DNA from: Planctomycetota bacterium
GTDB taxonomy: Bacteria > Planctomycetota > Brocadiia > JAJRTI01
Direction of reading: 5' to 3'
Assembly: GCA_024278415.1 (NCBI GenBank)
Contig: JAJRTI010000033.1
Location: 1-10,112 of the forward strand
DNA: 10,112 nt
The notes under the pieces were generated by a model. It saw only the letters and a list, made by a program, of their open reading frames with translations. It was not told where the DNA came from and ran no database searches. Positions 1 through 5,927 of the stretch are shown here, in pieces. Made by a program: the position numbers and the translations under genes. Positions within the stretch are counted from its first letter, which is position 1. Each line of letters opens with the position of its first letter.

Positions 1-336
1 ATCGCGACCGGCCAGCGCCGCGTGCACATCGTCAACGTGCCGAACCGCGGCTCCGTGCCCAACCTGCCGGCGCACGCGATCCTTGAGGTCGAGGGCGTCA
101 CCGACTCCAATGGCGTGCGCAACCTGTATATGGATGAAGCGCCCACGTCGCTCATGGGCATCCTTCAGAAGCGCATCGCCTGGCAGGAACTCGTCGCCGA
201 CGCCGGGGCCAAGGGCGACCGCAATCTCGCGCTCCAAGCGCTGCTGCTCGACGAAATGGCGATTCGCCCGGAGTTGGCGTCGCAGATGCTGGATGAACTC
301 CTCGCCGCGTCGAAGGACTATTTGCCGCAATTCTGA
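1..336 (+). CDS. C-terminal part of a family 4 glycoside hydrolase (GH4), 5' end outside window
   Basis: The first 111 codons are the C-terminal end of a protein that begins before the window; the frame is open from base 1 and stops with TGA at 334-336. The segment HIVNVPNRGSVPNLP, followed by an acidic ILEVEGV stretch, matches the C-terminal domain of GH4 enzymes. Its ending, an ALQALLLDEM-like helix and a closing YLPQF, also fits. GH4 enzymes are cytoplasmic and cleave alpha- or beta-glycosides (galactosides, galacturonides, phospho-glucosides) by an unusual NAD+- and Mn2+-dependent oxidation-elimination mechanism. The N-terminal NAD-binding part and the metal ligands that decide substrate are not in the window, so specificity cannot be called. 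The next gene starts 14 bases downstream with its own SD, which suggests one transcript. I am sure of the family and unsure of the substrate. Confidence 0.85.
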   Translation: MATGQRRVHIVNVPNRGSVPNLPAHAILEVEGVTDSNGVRNLYMDEAPTSLMGILQKRIAWQELVADAGAKGDRNLALQALLLDEMAIRPELASQMLDELLAASKDYLPQF

Positions 337-342
337 AGGAGA
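336..342 (+). promoter_or_regulatory. Shine-Dalgarno site for the M23/PKD gene
   Basis: AAGGAGA begins on the last base of the GH4 stop codon and is 8 bases from the ATG at 351. It fixes the start of the M23/PKD gene. It also excludes a longer N-terminus that might have carried a signal peptide. Confidence 0.8.
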
Positions 343-350
343 CACGGAAG

Positions 351-1757
351 ATGGCAGACGATGCCCCACAAGGCGGACGCGTGTTCGACCTGAACATCGG
401 CGAGACGGCCGACTTCCGCGGCCGCGCAATCAAGCTCATTGCACTCAACGAACCGCGCGACGCCGTGCGCGGGGTGATCCGGTGCCCGTCGGTCACGCTC
501 GAAATCGACGGCGAGCGCGCGGACGTGCCGGCCGCGCTCTACCACATGCCGCAGGTCGTCAACCGCGTGCGCATCGGCTGTTCCGTCACCCGTGGGGTCG
601 CGGCCGCGATCATGCCGTATGCGGACCTGTTCGGGCTCGACAAGGACGCGCGCATTCGATGCTGGGAGCCGGACGCGCCGCTCTTCGGGCCGAAGCCCAT
701 GGCGTACCCCGTGGGCCAAGTGTGGTTCGCGTCCATGACGCAACTCGGCAACGAGCGCACGTACGTGGACGCGGGCGAATTGGCGCTCAACGATTTTCCC
801 AACCGGCACATCTACCACCATTCTGGCACGGACATCGGCGGGTACGACAAGGCCACGCCGCTGTATGCGCCGGTGGCCGGCAAGCTCATCCGCCGCGGGG
901 TCGAATGGGCCGAAGGCGAGGAGCACTACCGAGAGGCGAAGTACGACAGCATCGCGATTCGCGACGCGCACGGCTGGCGCCACGGGTTCGCACACATCGA
1001 CATGATCGAGCCATCGCTCAAGGCCGGCCAGTGGGTCGAGCAGGGGCAGTTCGTCGGCGTGCTGGGCCAAACCGGCTCGTCCGGCGGCTGGGCGCATCTG
1101 CACTACAGCATGCAGCAGCTCCAACCAAGCGGCCGCTATGGCGAGGCGGACGGCTACCCGTTCGTCGTCGAGGCATATCTGCACGCGCACCCGGGCTCGC
1201 TCCTCGCTTGCGCGCGGCCCCATCGTGCGGCCGCAGTGGGCGAGCCGGTCGAGCTGGATGGCACGCGATCCATTTGCCACGGCGCCGAGATCGTGAAGTA
1301 CGAGTGGCAGCTTCAGAACGGAGACGCCGTGGCCGGCCCCAAGACGACCGTCACGTACGACCGCGAGGGCATGTACTCGGAGATCCTCACCGTCACCGAC
1401 GACCGCGGGCAGACGGACGTGGACTTCTGCGTGGTGCAGGTGCTGCCGCCCGACGCCGACCCGGCCAAGACGCCGCCCACGATGCACGTGGCGTACTACC
1501 CGACCCACGGCCTGCGCGCCGGCCAGCCCATTGCGTTCAAGGCGCGCACGTTCTTCGGCAGCGCGTTCGAGGCGAACGAAGCCGGCGAGGAGCGATGGGA
1601 CTTCGGCGATGGTGCGCAGGCCGTCACGCGCTCCAAGGACGACTTCGACGAGCGCTGGCACGCGTACGAGAGGCCGGGGCGCTACATCGTGGCCGTCCAG
1701 CGCACCGGCAAGAACGGCCGCACCGCTACTGCGCGCTTGAAGGTCGTGGTGGGGTAG
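351..1757 (+). CDS. M23-type metallopeptidase domain protein with two PKD-like domains, no signal peptide
   Basis: This 468-residue protein has an N-terminal region of about 140 residues that I do not recognise, an M23 (lysostaphin/LytM-like) domain at about 150-255, and two Ig-like PKD domains. The first PKD domain is at about 297-365, with YEW and LTVTDDRG. The second is at about 390-467, with WDFGDG and a YERPGRYIVAV strand. The M23 residues look complete: H157 and D161 in HSGTD, H215 in HGFAHID, and H249/H251 in HLHY. By family knowledge H157, D161 and H251 bind zinc and H215 and H249 are catalytic. M23 enzymes normally cut peptidoglycan peptides or act as scaffolds outside the cytoplasm. 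Here the N-terminus (MADDAPQGGR) is hydrophilic and no membrane segment follows, so export is not explained. It lies 14 bases behind GH4 in a probable operon. The substrate may be a non-cell-wall polymer; that is inference. Confidence 0.8.
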   Translation: MADDAPQGGRVFDLNIGETADFRGRAIKLIALNEPRDAVRGVIRCPSVTLEIDGERADVPAALYHMPQVVNRVRIGCSVTRGVAAAIMPYADLFGLDKDARIRCWEPDAPLFGPKPMAYPVGQVWFASMTQLGNERTYVDAGELALNDFPNRHIYHHSGTDIGGYDKATPLYAPVAGKLIRRGVEWAEGEEHYREAKYDSIAIRDAHGWRHGFAHIDMIEPSLKAGQWVEQGQFVGVLGQTGSSGGWAHLHYSMQQLQPSGRYGEADGYPFVVEAYLHAHPGSLLACARPHRAAAVGEPVELDGTRSICHGAEIVKYEWQLQNGDAVAGPKTTVTYDREGMYSEILTVTDDRGQTDVDFCVVQVLPPDADPAKTPPTMHVAYYPTHGLRAGQPIAFKARTFFGSAFEANEAGEERWDFGDGAQAVTRSKDDFDERWHAYERPGRYIVAVQRTGKNGRTATARLKVVVG

Positions 1758-1836
1758 CGGCCAGCGCGCGCGGCGCCCGCACCGTGCAAGACACGCCGGT
1801 CTGTCGCGCAAGAGGGAATTCCTGGCAAGTTGGCAG

Positions 1837-1865
1837 TGGACTCCCACGGGGGCTCGCAGTATAAT
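1837..1865 (+). promoter_or_regulatory. Predicted sigma-70 promoter of the PilZ gene
   Basis: A perfect TATAAT -10 box is at 1860-1865. A 4/6 -35 box, TGGACT (1837-1842), stands exactly 17 bases upstream. Transcription would start near 1872, giving a leader of about 50 bases to the GTG at 1922. This argues against using the in-frame GTG at 1871. A better-looking TTGGCA at 1830-1835 is too far from the -10 box (24 bases). Confidence 0.6.
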
Positions 1866-1921
1866 CACGCGTGAAGATCCCGCCGTCAGGTCGCCGCCTC
1901 ACCGGGAAGGAGACTGGATCC

Positions 1922-2410
1922 GTGTCAGAGCGTCGCCAACGCCTGCGTTACATCATCCAGGGCGCTTGGGTACGATGGGAGCCGTATAGCCTCTGGCGCC
2001 GGCTCCTGGGTGGCCGGCTCCCGGGCGATGCGGAGAAGCCGGAAGAAGTCGACGAGATGATCGACATTGCGCCGGGGGGCATGGCCTTTGTCGCCGCGAA
2101 GCCGCCGGCCGTGGGCGATCGGATTATGCTGAACATTTTCGCGCCCGACGACCTCGACCCGGTGATATCCAGTGGTGTGGTCGTGACCCTGCGCAAGGAC
2201 GACCAGGGCCGCGGCGGCCGCGCGGCCGTGCGCTTCGACAAGGATTTGGCCCCCGCGCTCGTGGCCAAGTACCGCATGATCGGCGTGCCCGAAGAGGAGC
2301 CCGTGGCGGAGGCCATTGAGGGCGAAGCTGTGCAGCAGGCTGAGGAGCCAGCCTCCGCGATCGACATGGGCAGATTGGGGGGGCCCTTGTCCGGCCAAGG
2401 TGAGGGGTAG
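1922..2410 (+). CDS. PilZ-domain protein (putative c-di-GMP-binding)
   Basis: The product has 162 residues when read from the GTG at 1922, which has AAGGAG (1907-1912) 9 bases upstream. An in-frame GTG at 1871 would add 17 residues but has no SD and sits at the predicted transcription start. PilZ hallmarks are visible: an RxxxR motif in the N-terminal RRQRLR (residues 4-9) and a DxSxxG-like motif DIAPGG at 48-53, with Ala in place of the usual Ser. A beta-rich segment (FVAAKPPAVGDRIML, then VISSGVVVTLR and AAVRF) follows. About 40 residues at the C-terminus are acidic, low in complexity and probably disordered. PilZ domains bind cyclic di-GMP and modulate motility, exopolysaccharide or enzyme partners. 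This one has no fused output domain, so it would act as a stand-alone adaptor. It is cytoplasmic and convergent with the PP2C receptor gene. The Ser-to-Ala change may weaken ligand binding. Confidence 0.75.
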   Translation: MSERRQRLRYIIQGAWVRWEPYSLWRRLLGGRLPGDAEKPEEVDEMIDIAPGGMAFVAAKPPAVGDRIMLNIFAPDDLDPVISSGVVVTLRKDDQGRGGRAAVRFDKDLAPALVAKYRMIGVPEEEPVAEAIEGEAVQQAEEPASAIDMGRLGGPLSGQGEG

Positions 2411-2518
2411 GCCGTCGCGCGCGGGAGGCGGCCACGATCTCCACGAGGCCGCGGGCCGCATGAGCGGGGTGTCGGTTTTCGCACTGCGAACCAAGCTGGC
2501 ACAGCCGCGCGAGGCCCG
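2411..2518. other. Convergent intergenic gap with two imperfect hairpins
   Basis: This 108-bp gap lies between the stops of the PilZ gene and the bottom-strand phosphatase gene. It has a perfect 6-bp inverted repeat, GCGGCC (2428-2433) and GGCCGC (2447-2452), with a 13-base loop. Further on is a GG-TT-TTCGC/GCGAACC hairpin with a 2-base bulge around 2473-2491. Either could help end transcription from one or both sides, but neither is followed by a T-tract, so I do not call an intrinsic terminator. Confidence 0.3.
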
Positions 2519-4687
2519 CTACTGCACCTTGATCACCACCAGCGTGATGTCGTCGTCTTGGGGATGGCCCTCCGCGAACTCGTTGACCGCCGACATGACC
2601 GCGTCGAAGATCCCCTGTGCCGATCGATCCGCGTTCGCCGACAGAACATCGCGAAGCCGGCCCCGGCCAAACAACTCGTCGCGATTGTTGTGCGCCTCCG
2701 CGATGCCGTCGGTGGTGATGACGACCACGTCGCCGGACGCGAGCGCGACAGGGCCTTCGCACTCGAACACCTGGTCGTCGAGGATGCCCAGCACGATGCC
2801 GGTGCTGGCGAGTTCCTCGATGGTGCCATCGGCCCGCCGCCGCCACAACGCCGGGTCGTGGCCGGCCGATGCCCAGGCGAGGGTCTTGGCCTCTGCGTCG
2901 ATCAGGCCGTAGAAGAGCGTCATGAATCGGCTCGAGTCGGTATCGTGTACCAAGTGTTTGTTGAGCACGCTGAACAAGGACTTCAGATCCGCTCCATGCT
3001 GGTCCGCGTGCGAACGCAGCACGGCTCTTGCGGACGCCATGAGCAGCGCGGCCGCGATGCCGTGGCCGGCGATGTCTCCCACGGCCACACCGAGCTTGCC
3101 GGGCCCCAGCCCCACGAGTTCGATAAAGTCGTAGTAGTCGCCGCCCGTCTCGTCGCAGTAGATGACCTGGCCGGCGATGTCCAGCCCGTCGAGCGCGGGC
3201 GTGCCCCGGGGCAACAGATGCTGTTGGATCTCCATGGCCAGCCCGAGCGATTGCTTCATGCGCTCGCGCTCCTCCAGGTGGGGGCCCATGGCGTTGAACA
3301 CCGCGCCCAGCTCCTCCAACTCGTCTCCCGTCTTGATCTCAACCCGCGTGGCGAAATCTCCGGCCCCTAGCTTCTCAGCCGCGCGGACGAGTTGCTCAAC
3401 CGGTTCGGTGATGTACCGCGACGAGAAGAATGCCACGATCACGGCGGCGGCCACCACGAGGAGGGACAATGCGCCCGTGATCACGAGTGCGCGCACCACG
3501 CCGCTCATCATGTGCTCCTCGATGCGATCGGCCTCCGCCACCACGACGTCGTACGGCACGATGACCACTGGGAACACCGCCACCTCGGACATTTGGCCAA
3601 AAGCCCAGAGCGAGCGCCGGCCCTTGTACGGCATGTCTTGCACACCCGCGCACTCGCGGCACATGTTGAGCATCTCCTCGAACCCGTCGCGGTCTTCCGA
3701 GTACAGAAAGTCCGGCCGGGTGGCCTGCGTCCAATCCGCACGTTTGGTCGATTGCGCCGCACGGCGCACGACCATGACCCGGCGCTCCAAAGGCGCATCG
3801 GACGATGGCCGGACGATGGCGAGCATGACCACCGCCACTTTGTCCCATGCTTGGGGCAGACTCAAATCGGCAAAAAGCGCGTTGATGGGCACGTCGATGC
3901 CGGTCGCACCGGCGAACTGCCCGTCGGGCGCGAACACCGGCATAGACACCGAGAGCGTGATCGTGCCGGCGGACACGTCCGACATGCGCAGTGCGGAGAT
4001 GCCCCCCCGCGCCTTGGCCTGCTTGTACCACGGCCGGCGCCTCGGATCGTACGTCTCAGGGTATCCGCCATGGCCGGGGTAGCTCGTGAACACGCCCGAC
4101 TCCAGAGCGGTGTACTGCCAGTAGAGCAGGTCCGGCCGCAGCGCATACAGCTCACGATAGGTGTCCGGCATCGTCGCCAGCGCGGCCATGTCGCCGGCCA
4201 CCGCGGCCGCGTTCACGCCCTTGGGCAAGAAGTAGACCTGCTCGTCGTACGTGATCTGCACGGGCGAGAGTTTGCCGTTGTCGTCTTTGCGCATGTGCTG
4301 CTTCGAAGCCACCATGCCGGGCGGCAAATCGTCCCCCCGGTCGTAGTCGCTTGCCAGGTAGAGCCGCCGCGTAGCCTTAGGCCGCAGCCTCAGTTTGTTC
4401 TCGACCGCGCGCGCCTGATGCGTCACCATCAGTTGTATCGTCTTGCGCTGCCGCTCCAGCATACGGCCATGCCAGTTCACGAGGGTTTGGAGATGGCTCT
4501 TGGCCTGCCCTACAAGGTAGTCCCGCGTCCCCGACGCCATCGTCGTGCTGACGCGGTACATCGTGCTTCGATTCAGAACACCGGCAAGGATCACCGGCAC
4601 GAGCGAGATGGTGAGGAGGAGGAGGAGGAGTTTTTTGCGAATACGCATGGTAGAGAGCCTCGTGCTGGAACCCACGAAGTTGTCCAT
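2519..4687 (-). CDS. Membrane receptor phosphatase: dCache sensor, HAMP, RsbU/SpoIIE-type PP2C
   Basis: This 722-residue signalling protein has one membrane helix at about 19-38 and a second at about 395-421. Between them is a large extracytoplasmic double-Cache sensor, with YDPRRRPWYKQA at 213-224 and SMPVFAPDG...GATGIDV at 248-265. A HAMP linker (about 422-475) follows, then a switch helix containing AMEIQQHLLP (484-493) and a PP2C SIGMA domain (about 500-722). Phosphatase motifs are intact: GGDYYD (D517), GDIAGHG (D538), TTDGIAEA (D660) and DDDIT (D711-D713). Such proteins remove phosphate from Ser/Thr of anti-anti-sigma (STAS) or similar partners when the sensor sees its ligand; no partner gene lies here. 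The start is uncertain: ATG at 4687 or at 4648 (residue 14, MRIRKK), since neither has a strong SD. The shorter form starts just before the first helix. Cys343 and Cys346 form CREC in the outer domain. Confidence 0.92.
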   Translation of the reverse strand: MDNFVGSSTRLSTMRIRKKLLLLLLTISLVPVILAGVLNRSTMYRVSTTMASGTRDYLVGQAKSHLQTLVNWHGRMLERQRKTIQLMVTHQARAVENKLRLRPKATRRLYLASDYDRGDDLPPGMVASKQHMRKDDNGKLSPVQITYDEQVYFLPKGVNAAAVAGDMAALATMPDTYRELYALRPDLLYWQYTALESGVFTSYPGHGGYPETYDPRRRPWYKQAKARGGISALRMSDVSAGTITLSVSMPVFAPDGQFAGATGIDVPINALFADLSLPQAWDKVAVVMLAIVRPSSDAPLERRVMVVRRAAQSTKRADWTQATRPDFLYSEDRDGFEEMLNMCRECAGVQDMPYKGRRSLWAFGQMSEVAVFPVVIVPYDVVVAEADRIEEHMMSGVVRALVITGALSLLVVAAAVIVAFFSSRYITEPVEQLVRAAEKLGAGDFATRVEIKTGDELEELGAVFNAMGPHLEERERMKQSLGLAMEIQQHLLPRGTPALDGLDIAGQVIYCDETGGDYYDFIELVGLGPGKLGVAVGDIAGHGIAAALLMASARAVLRSHADQHGADLKSLFSVLNKHLVHDTDSSRFMTLFYGLIDAEAKTLAWASAGHDPALWRRRADGTIEELASTGIVLGILDDQVFECEGPVALASGDVVVITTDGIAEAHNNRDELFGRGRLRDVLSANADRSAQGIFDAVMSAVNEFAEGHPQDDDITLVVIKVQ
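4613..4636 (-). repeat. CTC trinucleotide repeat (6 units) next to an A6 run in the phosphatase gene
   Basis: Read on the bottom strand, AAAAAA (plus 4631-4636) is followed by six perfect CTC codons (plus 4613-4630). They encode Lys18-Lys19 and Leu20-Leu25 at the start of the first membrane helix. Six identical leucine codons in a row form a short microsatellite. Unit changes would lengthen or shorten the helix in frame, and slippage in the A run would shift the frame. Confidence 0.7.
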
Positions 4688-4694
4688 GAGTTAT

Positions 4695-4711
4695 CGCCTA
4701 TGCTATAGGCG
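4695..4711. promoter_or_regulatory. Perfect 17-bp palindrome in the divergent intergenic region, possible operator
   Basis: CGCCTAT and ATAGGCG form a perfect 7-bp inverted repeat with a 3-base centre (GCT). It lies 8-24 bases upstream of the longer phosphatase start. It overlaps the candidate -10 box of the phosphatase promoter and is about 35 bases from the -35 box of the TIM-barrel gene. Size and symmetry suit a dimeric repressor. It could instead act as an RNA hairpin over the start region. Confidence 0.4.
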
Positions 4712-4728
4712 TCAACGCCGAAAGTAAA
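4700..4728 (-). promoter_or_regulatory. Weak candidate promoter for the phosphatase gene
   Basis: On the bottom strand TTTACT (plus 4723-4728) and TAGCAT (plus 4700-4705) each match the sigma-70 boxes at 4/6 and are 17 bases apart. The start point would fall near 4693. That leaves only about 6 bases before the ATG at 4687, or about 45 before the ATG at 4648. Confidence 0.3.
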
Positions 4729-4746
4729 CCTCTTACTGGCGCGCGG

Positions 4747-4774
4747 TTGAATCGTGCCCCCCGGGCTGTACAAT
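4747..4774 (+). promoter_or_regulatory. Predicted sigma-70 promoter of the TIM-barrel isomerase gene
   Basis: TTGAAT (4747-4752) and TACAAT (4769-4774) are separated by 16 bases and match the consensus at 4/6 and 5/6. Transcription would start near 4781, about 55 bases before the ATG at 4836. The earlier in-frame ATG at 4773 lies inside the -10 box and cannot be used from this promoter. Confidence 0.6.
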
Positions 4775-4835
4775 GCGAACGCCTCGAAAACGCATTGCCG
4801 CCTCCCTCCCCCCTCGACAACGGAGCCCCACGACC

Positions 4836-5657
4836 ATGAAACTCGGAGCCATGATCTACAGCTTTGGCGCGGATATTGTGCGCGGCGAGATGACGCAGCG
4901 CAGCGCAATCGAACTGTGCGGCGAGCTGGGGCTCGCCTACGTGGATACCATGCGTTCGTACGACGACGACTGGCGCGACGTGCGCAAGTGGGTCGAAGAC
5001 GCCGGCATGGCCGTGGCCTGCCACATCACCTTTGCCGACTTCGCTACGACCGACGACGCCAAGCGGACCGAAGGCATGGACATCGTGCGCGCAGCCGTCG
5101 AGGATACGGTCACCCTGGGCGCGGACAAACTCATGGTCGTGGCAGGCAACACGCCGGAGGGATCGGACCGGGCCAGCGCACAGCGCCGCGTGGGCGAGAC
5201 GCTCGCCAAGCTGGGCGACGAAGCCGAGGGCGCCGGCGTGCAATTGTGCATCGAGGACTTCCCGCATCCCGACTCGCCTCATCGCACCGCGGACGAATTG
5301 CTCGAAGTGCTGGAGATCGCCGGCCCCCAGCTCGGAGTGTGCTTCGACACCGGCAACTTCTACGCCGGCGGAGACCGGCCGGAGGACGCCTGGCCGAAGC
5401 TCGATGGCCGCGTGATCCACTCGCACCTGAAGGACTGGCAGTGGGCCGACGATGGCCGGCACGCCACGCCCGATGGCCGGCGTTTCAACCCAGAACTCGT
5501 AGGCCGCGGCATCATCGACTACCCGACCGTGCTGCGGCAGATGAAGGAGTCCGGCTACGCCGGCGCGCTGAGCTTCGAGTACGAAGGCCCCATGAACCGC
5601 GCCCAAGCCGCGCGGGAGGGCATCGCCTACCTGAAGGACGCGCTGGCGCAACTATGA
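4836..5657 (+). CDS. Sugar phosphate isomerase/epimerase-like TIM-barrel protein (xylose-isomerase-like)
   Basis: The product has 273 residues from the ATG at 4836, which has GGAG (4822-4825) 10 bases upstream and a promoter 60-90 bases upstream. The sequence is that of the xylose isomerase-like TIM barrel (AP_endonuc_2) family. The four expected divalent-metal ligands are visible: E140 in CIEDF, D171 in CFDTGN, H197 in HSHLKD and E248 in SFEYEG. Length is typical. Family members isomerise or epimerise keto-sugars, inosose or hydroxypyruvate; the sequence does not let me choose among them. There is no signal peptide, so it is cytoplasmic. It appears to be a single-gene unit, since the next gene is 270 bases away. 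A link to the sugar-degrading GH4 gene further upstream is possible but is only inferred. Confidence 0.88.
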   Translation: MKLGAMIYSFGADIVRGEMTQRSAIELCGELGLAYVDTMRSYDDDWRDVRKWVEDAGMAVACHITFADFATTDDAKRTEGMDIVRAAVEDTVTLGADKLMVVAGNTPEGSDRASAQRRVGETLAKLGDEAEGAGVQLCIEDFPHPDSPHRTADELLEVLEIAGPQLGVCFDTGNFYAGGDRPEDAWPKLDGRVIHSHLKDWQWADDGRHATPDGRRFNPELVGRGIIDYPTVLRQMKESGYAGALSFEYEGPMNRAQAAREGIAYLKDALAQL

Positions 5658-5927
5658 GGCCCCAGCCTGGCGAAAGTCTCGCATCCGTGAGACCCACCTC
5701 CCTGTTGGGCCGCGGCCCACTCCCGCGCCAAGTGCAGCATGCCGCACATTCGTATGGCCTTGTGGCGCGAGCCGCCGTTCGTCGCACGCCCGCAAGAGCG
5801 TCTCCGTCCGGTGGCATCGCAGGCACCGCGCGGAACGCACTGGCGTGCGTGCGACGAACGGCTGACGGCACACAGCTTCAAGAACGCCCCTGCGAAATGA
5901 CGGATCTTGCCGAAGGAGCAACGCCTC
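5658..5927. other. 270-bp intergenic region rich in inverted repeats
   Basis: No credible gene is seen. In order it contains a hairpin GTCTC/GAGAC at 5676-5693 (about 7 pairs with one G-U), which begins 18 bases after the TIM-barrel stop and has no T-tract. Next is a perfect 14-bp palindrome, TGGGCCGCGGCCCA, at 5706-5719. A 16-bp inverted repeat with arms at 5774-5789 and 5847-5862 follows. The SD of the LemA-fusion gene is at 5913-5918. No good sigma-70 promoter stands before the LemA fusion. A short structured RNA or the remains of a small repeat element are possible. Confidence 0.5.
5774..5862. repeat. Perfect 16-bp inverted repeat with 57-bp spacer
   Basis: The left arm GCCGTTCGTCGCACGC (5774-5789) is the exact reverse complement of the right arm (5847-5862). 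Allowing one mismatch, pairing extends three more bases inward. The spacer has a smaller interrupted stem, TCCG-GTG with CAC-CGCG-CGGA. The whole could fold into one long hairpin in RNA. It could also be the ends of a small non-autonomous element. Confidence 0.65.

Noticed and set aside
1830..1835. TTGGCA as -35 box for the PilZ promoter
   Set aside because: It lies 24 bases from the TATAAT box, too far for sigma-70. TGGACT at 1837-1842 gives the right spacing.
83..1864. Long top-strand open frame in a second phase across GH4 and M23/PKD (about 593 codons)
   Set aside because: The translation is almost all Arg/Ala/Gly/Pro without domains and overlaps two genes whose motifs are clear in other frames.
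318..1868. Long bottom-strand open frame antisense to the M23/PKD gene (about 516 codons)
   Set aside because: It is a frame shadow of high-GC coding DNA: rich in Arg, Val, His and Ala, with no recognisable domain, while the top strand encodes intact M23 and PKD motifs.
1871..1921. Longer PilZ N-terminus from GTG at 1871
   Set aside because: The codon lies at the predicted transcription start and has no SD, whereas GTG 1922 has AAGGAG 9 bases upstream and starts just before the conserved Arg motif.
3392..4708. His- and Arg-rich top-strand frame opposite the phosphatase gene
   Set aside because: It is the complement of the dCache/HAMP coding region. The histidine richness comes from reading complements of common codons, not from a metal-binding protein.
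4773..4835. Longer TIM-barrel N-terminus from ATG at 4773
   Set aside because: This ATG falls inside the predicted -10 box, and the added 21 residues do not belong to the barrel. ATG 4836 has an SD.
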